Shown here: positions 1 to 4,926 of the stretch, in pieces
Layout: every line of letters begins with the position of its first letter
Numbering within the stretch: position 1 is the stretch's first letter
Origin: Clostridiaceae bacterium
GTDB lineage: Bacteria; Bacillota; Clostridia; Oscillospirales; Acutalibacteraceae
Direction of reading: 5' to 3'
DNA length: 6,199 nt
Assembly: GCA_016297555.1 (NCBI GenBank)
Contig: JAEDGK010000112.1
Location: forward strand, 1-6,199
Program-made: the position numbers and the translations under genes
The notes under the pieces: model-generated
What the model saw: the letters and a program-made list of their open reading frames with translations, nothing else
Databases searched by the model: none
What the model was told of the DNA's origin: nothing

Positions 1-509
1 AGCTGTGAATAATCAAGGTCGCCCCAAAGGTCGCTGCCGACTGCGGCTGTCAAAAGACTGCTGCCGATTGCACGCTTGATTTCACGGCAAAGCTCAATGT
101 AATCCGTTCCGCAATGCTCACAGAAGGAAACGCCGAGATGCGCTCTGCCGGGAAACTCCCAGTCAAGGTCAATTCCGTCAATGCCAAACTCATTAATCAG
201 CTCAACACAGCGCGCGGCAAAAGCCTTTCTTGCGCTTTCGGATGAGCAGCCTTCGCAGAAATTGCCGGCTCCCGCTCCGCCGATTGAAAGAATTGTTTTA
301 GTTTGAGCGTGCTGCTCCGCGATGATTTCTTTTGTGAGTTTAATTCCGAGCGCAACTTTTTCCGAAACCGTCGGCAGATATTCTCCGTTATCGTCTTTTT
401 CAACGGTGGAAAAGGCGAAATTCAGGTGTGTGATTTTGTTGAAATCAATTTTTCTTACGGTTTCCTCCGCCGTATCTGCGGGGAGGTAAGAGTGGCATAA
501 ATATTGCAA
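1..509 (-). CDS. Glycoside hydrolase family 18 (chitinase-like) enzyme, partial: C-terminal part beyond window
   Basis: Translating leftward from TTG at 509 gives 169 residues open to the window edge. Seen: an N-terminal strand region ending ITHLNFAF (26-33), the substrate-side motif SIGG (75-78) and the GH18 catalytic signature DGIDLDWE (111-118), with E118 the expected proton donor. Family knowledge: GH18 enzymes cut beta-1,4-linked N-acetylglucosamine polymers or glycans by substrate-assisted catalysis on a TIM barrel. About half or less of a normal catalytic domain is present. There is no signal peptide; the protein starts directly in the first barrel strand, so it is predicted to be cytoplasmic and may act on imported oligosaccharides (inference). 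Two CxxC pairs (C85/C88 and C130/C133) are unusual. The TTG start is chosen because an in-frame TGA lies only three codons upstream, a GGAGG is well placed and no in-frame ATG exists. Substrate is uncertain; the GH18 assignment is firm. Confidence 0.9.
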   Translation of the reverse strand, partial: MQYLCHSYLPADTAEETVRKIDFNKITHLNFAFSTVEKDDNGEYLPTVSEKVALGIKLTKEIIAEQHAQTKTILSIGGAGAGNFCEGCSSESARKAFAARCVELINEFGIDGIDLDWEFPGRAHLGVSFCEHCGTDYIELCREIKRAIGSSLLTAAVGSDLWGDLDYSQ

Positions 510-537
510 AATAAGTCACCTCCGTTTGATTTTGCAA
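504..537. repeat. 8-bp inverted repeat over the GH18 transcription and translation start
   Basis: TTGCAAAA (504-511) and TTTTGCAA (530-537) form a perfect 8-bp inverted repeat with an 18-bp spacer. The spacer holds the GGAGG, and one arm contains the TTG start codon. Because the expected transcription start (about 535) falls inside the outer arm, an RNA hairpin would be shortened; a DNA operator for a repressor is at least as likely. A related perfect palindrome lies at 611-620. The function is inference. Confidence 0.4.
519..523 (-). promoter_or_regulatory. Ribosome binding site fixing the TTG start of the GH18 gene
   Basis: On the minus strand GGAGG, followed directly by TGA, lies 9 nt before the TTG at 509-507. 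The TGA at 518-516 is in frame with the gene, so translation cannot begin further upstream. Together these decide the non-ATG start. Confidence 0.8.
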
Positions 538-541
538 TTCG

Positions 542-570
542 ATTATAGCCGCAAAACCAAAAAGTGTCAA
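542..570 (-). promoter_or_regulatory. Consensus sigma-A promoter of the GH18 gene
   Basis: Read on the minus strand, a perfect TTGACA (570-565) is followed by exactly 17 bp and a perfect TATAAT (547-542). Transcription should begin near 535, giving a leader of about 25 nt that carries the GGAGG. A promoter matching both hexamers and the ideal spacing is expected to be strong unless repressed; see the inverted repeat just downstream. Confidence 0.85.
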
Positions 571-579
571 TTATATGTA

Positions 580-608
580 TTGACTTAAATTACTGAGTTT
601 GATATATT
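580..608 (+). promoter_or_regulatory. Possible rightward sigma-A promoter, back to back with the GH18 promoter
   Basis: On the plus strand TTGACT (580-585), 17 bp, then TATATT (603-608): four of six and five of six or better matches with ideal spacing. Its -35 is 9 bp from the -35 of the GH18 promoter, and GTCAAT (566-571)/ATTGAC (579-584) make an inverted repeat around position 575. A transcript would begin near 615 and run antisense across the small gene at 628-804, possibly on to the gene at 910. AT-rich DNA yields such matches by chance, so this is tentative. Confidence 0.4.
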
Positions 609-610
609 TG

Positions 611-620
611 TTTTGCAAAA
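611..620. repeat. Perfect 10-bp palindrome TTTTGCAAAA
   Basis: The palindrome lies just past the stop codon of the small gene and 41 bp upstream of the GH18 -35. It shares TTGCAAAATAA with positions 504-514 as an 11-bp direct repeat. It may be an auxiliary operator of the same kind as the inverted repeat over the GH18 start, or a weak transcript-end hairpin; it lacks a GC stem, so I do not call a terminator. Confidence 0.3.
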
Positions 621-627
621 TAAAATC

Positions 628-804
628 TTAAAGTGAATACAGCCATACTCCGTTTTCATCTTTATGATCTAAGGTAATCATAAAATTTCTGAGAAGCAGT
701 AAAAAGCTTTCCTCGCCGACCGCTTCAACAATATCCTTTTCTGTCAGAAATTCCGCGTTTGGATATTGCTTTTGAAGCTTGTTGTAGATTTCAAGAATTT
801 TCAT
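628..804 (-). CDS. Small hypothetical protein, 58 residues
   Basis: The family is not recognised. The preferred start is the ATG at 804-802, because AAGGA (817-813) lies 8 nt before it. The ATG three codons upstream (813-811) overlaps that same AAGGA and would have no spacing. The product begins MKILEIYNKLQKQY and is probably mostly helical: an amphipathic first helix, then the stretch TEKDIVEAVGEESFLLLLRNF, then an ending GVWLYSL. There is no signal peptide, membrane segment or cysteine. The alternating helix-loop-helix look could suit a small DNA-binding or adaptor protein, but no signature supports this. Codon use resembles its neighbours and a promoter-like sequence lies upstream, which supports a real gene. 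No clear terminator separates it from the GH18 gene 118 bp downstream on the same strand, so read-through is possible. Confidence 0.6.
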   Translation of the reverse strand: MKILEIYNKLQKQYPNAEFLTEKDIVEAVGEESFLLLLRNFMITLDHKDENGVWLYSL

Positions 805-833
805 AACACCCATCCTTTTTTAAAGATAAATAA

Positions 834-861
834 ATGATATCATATTTTCGGATTTTGTCAA
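834..861 (-). promoter_or_regulatory. Probable promoter of the small gene
   Basis: On the minus strand TTGACA (861-856), 16 bp, TATCAT (839-834). The start of transcription would be near 827, leaving a leader of about 22 nt with the AAGGA ribosome binding site. The -10 lies in a 10-bp perfect palindrome, ATGATATCAT (834-843), which may be an operator site. Confidence 0.55.
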
Positions 862-865
862 ATTA

Positions 866-871
866 TATAAT
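866..871 (+). promoter_or_regulatory. Candidate -10 element for the phosphodiesterase gene
   Basis: A perfect TATAAT sits 38 bp before the ATG at 910, predicting transcription from about 878. The -35 region (around 843-848, TATTTT) is poor and lies beside the palindrome at 834-843, so an activator may be needed, or the gene may be read from the candidate promoter at 580-608. The -35 of the divergent small gene is only 4 bp away, so the two promoters would compete for polymerase. Confidence 0.4.
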
Positions 872-909
872 AATATTGCCGTAAATTCGGCGCAAACGGA
901 GGAATTAAA

Positions 910-1878
910 ATGAAAACTCTTATTTTAAAAATTGCCGCTTTCTTTACTGCGATTGCGGCATTAATCTCAGGAGGAATAGCGAATATTATGGACAGATTTG
1001 AAGCAGATACTCCGATTAACTACAAGGCTCATGTTGAGCAGCTCGATTTCTATGAAAACACGCTTGAAACGGCATTGCCGCAAACGGTTCTCTATGATAT
1101 CATCAGCGCGCATATGAGCTCGGGCGGTTCAAAGGAGAAGAAGGCAATTATTATCGGCTTTGACGGCGGCAGGCTTGACGGCACGGCATATGTTGCCAAA
1201 AACGGCGGCTTTGATGCCATGCTTTCGGGCGGAGCAAAGGCCTATATTTCCTATTGCGGCGGCGCGAATTATCCTGCGCCCACCGTTCAGGCAACCTCAA
1301 CTGCTCCCAGCTGGTGCTCAATTCTGACGGGCAAGTGGGGAACGGAAAACGGAGTTACCGATAACGGCATTTCAAAGTCAAACGATTATCTGACCCTGCT
1401 CACAACCCTTATTCAGAGCGGCAAGGCGGATAAAACAGCTTTTTATACCACTTGGGGCGGTCATTTTATTGACGAAAACAGCACATATATTAATGAAAAG
1501 AAATATTGCGAAGAAAACGGAATAAACGCCGCATTCGTCAAGTGTGAAAGTCAGGAGGAAATCCACGCTAAAACTCTTGAGGATATAGCTCGGGACGATT
1601 GCTCGGATTTCATTTTCCCGATTTACGAATTTCCCGATTCTGCGGGTCACGGCACGGGCTTCTCAACCTTTAATCCCGAATATCAGAAGGCAATGTATGA
1701 TAACGATATTTATGCGGGAGAGGTTATTGAGGCAATAAAAGCGAGGAAGAATTACGAAAATGAGGATTGGCTCATAATTCTTACGAGCGACCACGGCGGA
1801 TTTGTTACCTCGCACGGAGGAATTACAATTCAGGAGAGAATGACATTTATTGTCATTAATAAAGAAATAGAGCTTTAA
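910..1878 (+). CDS. Exported alkaline-phosphatase-superfamily phosphodiesterase / nucleotide pyrophosphatase-like protein
   Basis: The protein has 322 residues. A hydrophobic N-terminus (about 3-24) after MK is a signal peptide or anchor, so the enzyme acts outside the membrane; there is no lipobox cysteine. The metal-binding motifs of the type I phosphodiesterase/NPP branch occur in order: IIGFDGGR (D85), TSTAPS with T131 in the nucleophile position, LTG (139-141), PDSAGHGTGF (D243, H247), LTSDHGG (D294, H295) and SHGG (H302). By family knowledge D85, T131, D294 and H295 bind one zinc and D243, H247 and H302 the other, and the enzyme hydrolyses phosphodiesters, pyrophosphates or sugar/lipid phosphates through a covalent Thr intermediate. 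The substrate cannot be read from sequence; a related sulfatase or phosphoglycerol-transferase-like role is less likely. The start is supported by GGAGGA (898-903) six bases before the ATG. It is transcribed alone, with a strong terminator directly behind. It is compact for the family, without extra C-terminal domains. Confidence 0.85.
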   Translation: MKTLILKIAAFFTAIAALISGGIANIMDRFEADTPINYKAHVEQLDFYENTLETALPQTVLYDIISAHMSSGGSKEKKAIIIGFDGGRLDGTAYVAKNGGFDAMLSGGAKAYISYCGGANYPAPTVQATSTAPSWCSILTGKWGTENGVTDNGISKSNDYLTLLTTLIQSGKADKTAFYTTWGGHFIDENSTYINEKKYCEENGINAAFVKCESQEEIHAKTLEDIARDDCSDFIFPIYEFPDSAGHGTGFSTFNPEYQKAMYDNDIYAGEVIEAIKARKNYENEDWLIILTSDHGGFVTSHGGITIQERMTFIVINKEIEL

Positions 1879-1892
1879 TATGATTTTTAGCT

Positions 1893-1922
1893 TACGGCGG
1901 GGTTGCTCCCGCCGTATTTTTT
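1893..1922 (+). terminator. Rho-independent terminator after the phosphodiesterase gene
   Basis: A perfect 9-bp stem, TACGGCGGG (1893-1901) with CCCGCCGTA (1908-1916), closes a 6-nt loop and is followed by six T residues. It begins 14 bp after the TAA at 1876-1878. It works in the plus direction only: on the other strand the stem is not followed by T residues. It separates this gene from the pot operon. Confidence 0.95.
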
Positions 1923-1940
1923 AAATAAAATCAAAAACAA

Positions 1941-1990
1941 AAAAACTGAGGAAAACAGAGTATAACAGAGTATTTCAGAGAAAAAGGGAG
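1941..1990. repeat. Five 10-bp-phased direct repeats upstream of the pot promoter
   Basis: Five successive 10-bp blocks all end in GAG: AAAAACTGAG, GAAAACAGAG, TATAACAGAG, TATTTCAGAG and AAAAAGGGAG. Two adjacent copies of AACAGAGTAT (1954-1963, 1964-1973) are identical. The period is one helical turn, so the GAG cores face one side of the DNA and the A/T tracts between them are in phase, as in curved DNA. TTCTCTG (2005-2011) is the inverse of CAGAGAA at 1976-1982. The array lies about 60-110 bp upstream of the pot -35. A regulator-binding array or bent upstream activating region is inferred. Confidence 0.6.
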
Positions 1991-2049
1991 TAAAATATAA
2001 AAAATTCTCTGACAGCAACGGATTTTTCACGAATTTATTAAAAAAATTG

Positions 2050-2078
2050 TTGACATTTGCAAGATTTTGCACTATATT
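2050..2078 (+). promoter_or_regulatory. Sigma-A promoter of the potABCD operon
   Basis: TTGACA (2050-2055), 17 bp, TATATT (2073-2078), five of six at the -10. A very A/T-rich stretch directly upstream (2031-2047) could act as an UP element. Transcription should start near 2085, giving a leader of about 70 nt before the potA TTG. This is the only good promoter seen between the terminator at 1922 and the end of potD. Confidence 0.85.
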
Positions 2079-2084
2079 TTATAT

Positions 2085-2154
2085 TAATCCCTTAGGGGGT
2101 CAATATTCAGCCGTTTCGCCGTTACCGCGGCAAAGGCAGAGAGGGGCTGCATAA
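2085..2154 (+). promoter_or_regulatory. pot operon 5' leader with competing hairpins near the ribosome binding site
   Basis: GCCG (2118-2121) and CGGC (2128-2131) form a stem, extended with single bulges by TTT/AAA and CC/GG to span 2111-2136. Alternatively CAGCC (2108-2112) pairs with GGCTG (2145-2149), covering part of the GAGGGG ribosome binding site (2141-2146). CCCTT (2089-2093) can also pair with GAGGG there. These pairings exclude one another in part, as in a translational switch. I recognise no known riboswitch consensus; the regulatory role is inference and the stems are short. Confidence 0.3.
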
Positions 2155-3279
2155 TTGAAAAAAAATGCGATCATTGATTTAAAAAACATTTCCGTTGCTT
2201 TCGGAAATAATCAGGTGCTCAAAAATCTGAATCTTTATATCCGCGATAAGGAGTTTATAACTCTTTTGGGTCCGTCGGGCTGCGGAAAAACAACGACTCT
2301 GCGTATAATCGCAGGCTTTGTTGAGCCCGATGAGGGAGAGGTTATTTTTGAGGGAAAGAAGATAAATAGTGTTCCTCCTCATAAGAGGCAGGTTAACACT
2401 ATTTTTCAGCGTTATGCCCTTTTTCCTCACCTGAATGTTTATGAAAATGTTGCTTTCGGTCTCAGAATTAAGAAAGTTCCCGAAAAGCAGATTAAGGAAA
2501 CTGTTGAAGAAATGCTCGCTCTTGTTAATTTGACGGGCTTCAATAAGCGAAACATCAACTCGCTCTCGGGCGGTCAGCAGCAGCGTGTTGCCATTGCAAG
2601 GGCGCTTGCGGTAAAGCCGAGGGTTTTGCTGCTTGACGAGCCTCTCGGCGCGCTTGATTTGAAGCTTAGAAAGGATATGCAGGCTGAGCTTAAAAACATT
2701 CAGCAAAGGCTCGGCATTACTTTTATATATGTTACCCACGATCAGGAGGAAGCACTCTCGATGTCCGACACGGTCGTTGTTATGGATAACGGCGTTATCC
2801 AGCAGATAGGCACTCCTCTTGATATCTACAATGAACCCAAAAACGCTTTTGTTGCCGATTTCATAGGCGAGAGCAATATTCTTGACGGCGTTATGCTTGA
2901 CGACTGCCTTGTTGAATTTTCGGGTCACCGCTTTGAGTGCCTTGATAAGGGCTTTGCCAAAAATGAGGCTGTTGATGTTGTTGTGCGCCCCGAGGATGTT
3001 GATGTTGTTGCGCCTGAAAACGGAATGCTCTGCGGCGTTGTTACCTCCGTTACCTTTAAAGGCGTTCATTTTGAAATCATCGTTGATATCGGCGGCTTCA
3101 AATGGATGATTCAGACAACGGACTATCAGGCGGAGGGCAGCAAGATCGGGCTTTTCATTGAGCCTGACGCCATTCATATTATGAAAAAATCCGAGTATTC
3201 GGGCATTTACGGAGATTACAGCTCCTTCAGCGAGGAGTTTGACGAGCTCTCCAACGCTGAGGAGGAGGTGGAGGAATGA
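2155..3279 (+). CDS. potA: Spermidine/putrescine ABC transporter ATP-binding protein PotA
   Basis: This 374-residue protein is the cytoplasmic ATPase that dimerises and drives polyamine uptake through PotB/PotC. Seen: Walker A GPSGCGKT (39-46), Q-loop Q85 in IFQRYALFPH, ABC signature LSGGQQQR (137-144), Walker B VLLLDEP (157-163) with catalytic E162, and switch H195 in YVTHDQ. After about 235 a TOBE-type domain follows (VVRPEDV, then VTSVTFKG), as in PotA and related type I importers. The last 19 residues are a strongly acidic tail ending EEEVEE. The length is typical. The start is TTG at 2155, supported by GAGGGG (2141-2146) 8 nt upstream; no ATG lies nearby and the reading begins MKKNAIIDLKNISVAFG as in homologues. 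It is first in the operon, and its stop overlaps the potB start (ATGA). The ATPase alone could also fit another type I importer; potB-potC-potD behind it makes polyamines the best reading. Confidence 0.95.
   Translation: MKKNAIIDLKNISVAFGNNQVLKNLNLYIRDKEFITLLGPSGCGKTTTLRIIAGFVEPDEGEVIFEGKKINSVPPHKRQVNTIFQRYALFPHLNVYENVAFGLRIKKVPEKQIKETVEEMLALVNLTGFNKRNINSLSGGQQQRVAIARALAVKPRVLLLDEPLGALDLKLRKDMQAELKNIQQRLGITFIYVTHDQEEALSMSDTVVVMDNGVIQQIGTPLDIYNEPKNAFVADFIGESNILDGVMLDDCLVEFSGHRFECLDKGFAKNEAVDVVVRPEDVDVVAPENGMLCGVVTSVTFKGVHFEIIVDIGGFKWMIQTTDYQAEGSKIGLFIEPDAIHIMKKSEYSGIYGDYSSFSEEFDELSNAEEEVEE
3261..3275 (+). promoter_or_regulatory. potB ribosome binding site encoded within the potA acidic tail
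   Basis: The codons for the final EEEVEE of PotA give a run of GAGG/GGAGG motifs ending directly at the potB ATG. The best-spaced copy is GGAGGT at 3264-3269, six bases before the start. The tail therefore doubles as a strong ribosome binding site. Confidence 0.75.
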
Positions 3280-4100
3280 ACAGCCGTTCTTCTCTCAAAA
3301 CCAAGTTGGTCGCCTCGCCCTATGTTGTATGGTCGGCTCTGTTTATCGTTGCGCCGCTCTTCTTTGTTGTCTATTATTCCTTTACGGACGCGGCAGGAAA
3401 TTTCACTTTTGAAAATATAATGGCTTTGAGCAAGTTTGCTCCCACCTTTCTGCGCTCAATTTGGTTCGGAATAGTTGCAACGCTCATCTGCCTTGTAATT
3501 GCGTTTCCGCTCGCCTATATTATTTCGCAGAAAACCGAGAAGGTTCAGCGCACGCTCGTTATGCTTGTTATGCTGCCGATGTGGATGAGCTTTCTTATCC
3601 GCACATATTCGTGGATGGCACTGCTTCAGGATACGGGCATAATCAATTCTTTCCTTGCCAAAATCGGCATTGACCCAATCCATATGATTAATACCTCGGG
3701 AGCTGTCATTCTCGGTATGGTATATAATTTTCTGCCCTATATGATAATGCCTGTCTATTCGGTTATGGCGAAGCTTGACAGAAGTATGATTGAAGCCTGC
3801 CAGGATTTGGGCGGCAGCAGGCTGACTGTTATCAGACGATGCATAATTCCGATGAGTATGCCCGGCATTGTTTCGGGAATAACGATGGTTTTTGTGCCCT
3901 CGGTCAGCACATTTTATATTTCTCAAAAGCTCGGCGGCGGCTCGTTCGACCTTATAGGCGATGTTATTGAGAGGCAGTTTCAGCAGTCATATAACTATAA
4001 TCTCGGCGCGTCGATTTCGCTTGTGCTTATGGTGCTTATTCTTATCTGTATGGCGGTTATGAACCGCTTTTCGGGTGATGAGGAGGGCGTTGTTATATGA
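3276..4100 (+). CDS. potB: Spermidine/putrescine ABC transporter permease PotB
   Basis: This 274-residue integral membrane protein forms half of the translocation channel with PotC. Six hydrophobic segments are visible at roughly 17-36, 62-85, 93-116, 140-165, 195-216 and 245-263. The cytoplasmic coupling (EAA) loop reads EACQDLGGS from 173 and continues to IIPMSMPGI by about 198; it docks on PotA. The form of the first loop and the segment LPMWMSFLIRTYSW (100-113) are typical of PotB. The ATG overlaps the potA TGA as ATGA (3276-3279), implying translational coupling. A GGAGGT (3264-3269) within the codons for the acidic tail of PotA lies 6 nt upstream. It ends in a short acidic tail and itself overlaps potC. 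Length and topology match the family, with no sign of damage. Confidence 0.94.
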   Translation: MNSRSSLKTKLVASPYVVWSALFIVAPLFFVVYYSFTDAAGNFTFENIMALSKFAPTFLRSIWFGIVATLICLVIAFPLAYIISQKTEKVQRTLVMLVMLPMWMSFLIRTYSWMALLQDTGIINSFLAKIGIDPIHMINTSGAVILGMVYNFLPYMIMPVYSVMAKLDRSMIEACQDLGGSRLTVIRRCIIPMSMPGIVSGITMVFVPSVSTFYISQKLGGGSFDLIGDVIERQFQQSYNYNLGASISLVLMVLILICMAVMNRFSGDEEGVVI

Positions 4101-4900
4101 AAGCAGTTTCAAAAATTTACGCTTCACTCGTTTTCCTGTTTCTCTATGCTCCCATAATCGTGCTGATTGTTTTTTCGTTTAACGCTTCAAGCAGCACGAG
4201 CGTGTTTGCAGGCTTTTCACTTCAATGGTATAAGTCTCTTTTGGAAGACAAAGCAACTTTGCGCGCGCTCTATAACACTCTTATTCTTGCGGTCAGCTCC
4301 TCCGTTATTGCAACCGTTATCGGAACGGCGGCGGCAGTCGGCATAGATAAATACAAAAAAGGCTTTGCGCGCTCGGGTATAATGGCTGTCACAAATATCC
4401 CGATGATGAATCCCGAGATTGTTACGGGTATTTCAATGATGCTGCTGTTTGTCTTTGTGGGCAGGCTGGTTAATATCGACTCGGTTCTCGGCTTCGGCAC
4501 TTTGCTGATTGCCCATGTCACATTCAATCTGCCTTATATCGTGCTTACGGTTTTGCCGAAGCTTCGCCAGACGGACAGAAACCTTGCCGAGGCGGCGCAG
4601 GATCTCGGCTGCAAGCCCGTAACGGCTTTTTTCAAGGTTGTTTTGCCCTCAATAATGCCGGGAATAATAACAGGTATGATTATGGCGTTCACGCTTTCGC
4701 TTGACGATTTCATAATCAGCTATTTCACGGGCGGTCCGGGCTTCCAGACTCTGCCGATTGCTATTTTCTCAATGACCAAAAAGAGGGTCAAGCCCGATAT
4801 GTATGCTCTTTCCGCGCTGATTTTCCTGAGTATTCTGCTGTTGCTTATTCTTTATAATGCGGCTCAGGTCAAGAGCGAAAAAAGAGCAAAGGGCAAATAA
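4097..4900 (+). CDS. potC: Spermidine/putrescine ABC transporter permease PotC
   Basis: This 267-residue membrane protein is the second channel subunit. Hydrophobic segments are at about 7-29, 59-83, 92-123 (probably broken by PMMNPE), 132-154, 186-210 and 236-254. The EAA loop EAAQDLGCKPVTAFFKVVLP (165-184) contacts PotA. The phrases NIPMMNPEIVTGISMMLLF (100-118) and LSLDDFIISYFTGGPGFQTLP (200-220) are highly characteristic of PotC. The ATG overlaps the potB stop as ATGA (4097-4100), and AGGAGGG (4081-4087) lies 9 nt upstream. The C-terminus is basic (KSEKRAKGK), which suits a cytoplasmic end. It is separated from potD by 26 bp with no terminator, so all four genes should share one mRNA. Confidence 0.95.
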   Translation: MKAVSKIYASLVFLFLYAPIIVLIVFSFNASSSTSVFAGFSLQWYKSLLEDKATLRALYNTLILAVSSSVIATVIGTAAAVGIDKYKKGFARSGIMAVTNIPMMNPEIVTGISMMLLFVFVGRLVNIDSVLGFGTLLIAHVTFNLPYIVLTVLPKLRQTDRNLAEAAQDLGCKPVTAFFKVVLPSIMPGIITGMIMAFTLSLDDFIISYFTGGPGFQTLPIAIFSMTKKRVKPDMYALSALIFLSILLLLILYNAAQVKSEKRAKGK

Positions 4901-4911
4901 AATTTAATAAA

Positions 4912-4920
4912 AAGGGGTGA
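4912..4920 (+). promoter_or_regulatory. Ribosome binding site fixing the GTG start of potD
   Basis: AAGGGGTGA, one base short of the full anti-Shine-Dalgarno complement AAGGAGGTGA, ends 6 nt before the GTG at 4927. With the signal peptide starting MKKALCAL right after the GTG, this fixes the start. Confidence 0.75.
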
Positions 4921-4926
4921 CAGAGC

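Noticed and set aside
197..500. Short frames on both strands at 197-403 (minus) and 303-500 (plus)
   Set aside because: They are out-of-frame or antisense shadows of the GH18 gene, whose catalytic motifs show the true frame.
571..627. Terminator between the small gene and the GH18 gene
   Set aside because: Only the AT-only-flanked palindrome TTTTGCAAAA is present; there is no GC-rich stem followed by a T run.
811..813. Upstream ATG as the start of the small minus-strand gene
   Set aside because: The AAGGA motif abuts this ATG with no spacing but is ideally spaced for the ATG at 804-802.
1941..1990. Phased repeats as a CRISPR array
   Set aside because: The units are 10 bp with no spacers and no cas genes nearby; CRISPR repeats are much longer.
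1887..2072. Minus-strand open frame of 61 codons over the terminator and pot promoter
   Set aside because: Its product is low-complexity Phe/Leu/Asn-rich sequence from AT-rich DNA, and the region is explained by a terminator, phased repeats and a promoter.
2085..2154. A known riboswitch class (guanidine or preQ1 type) in the pot leader
   Set aside because: I could not match the conserved bases of any class; the leader is short and only generic stems are visible.
2179..3177. Long minus-strand open frame of 332 codons
   Set aside because: It lies wholly antisense to potA, whose motifs are complete. The translated product has no family signature and the frame has no ribosome binding site of note; it is a by-product of potA codon composition.
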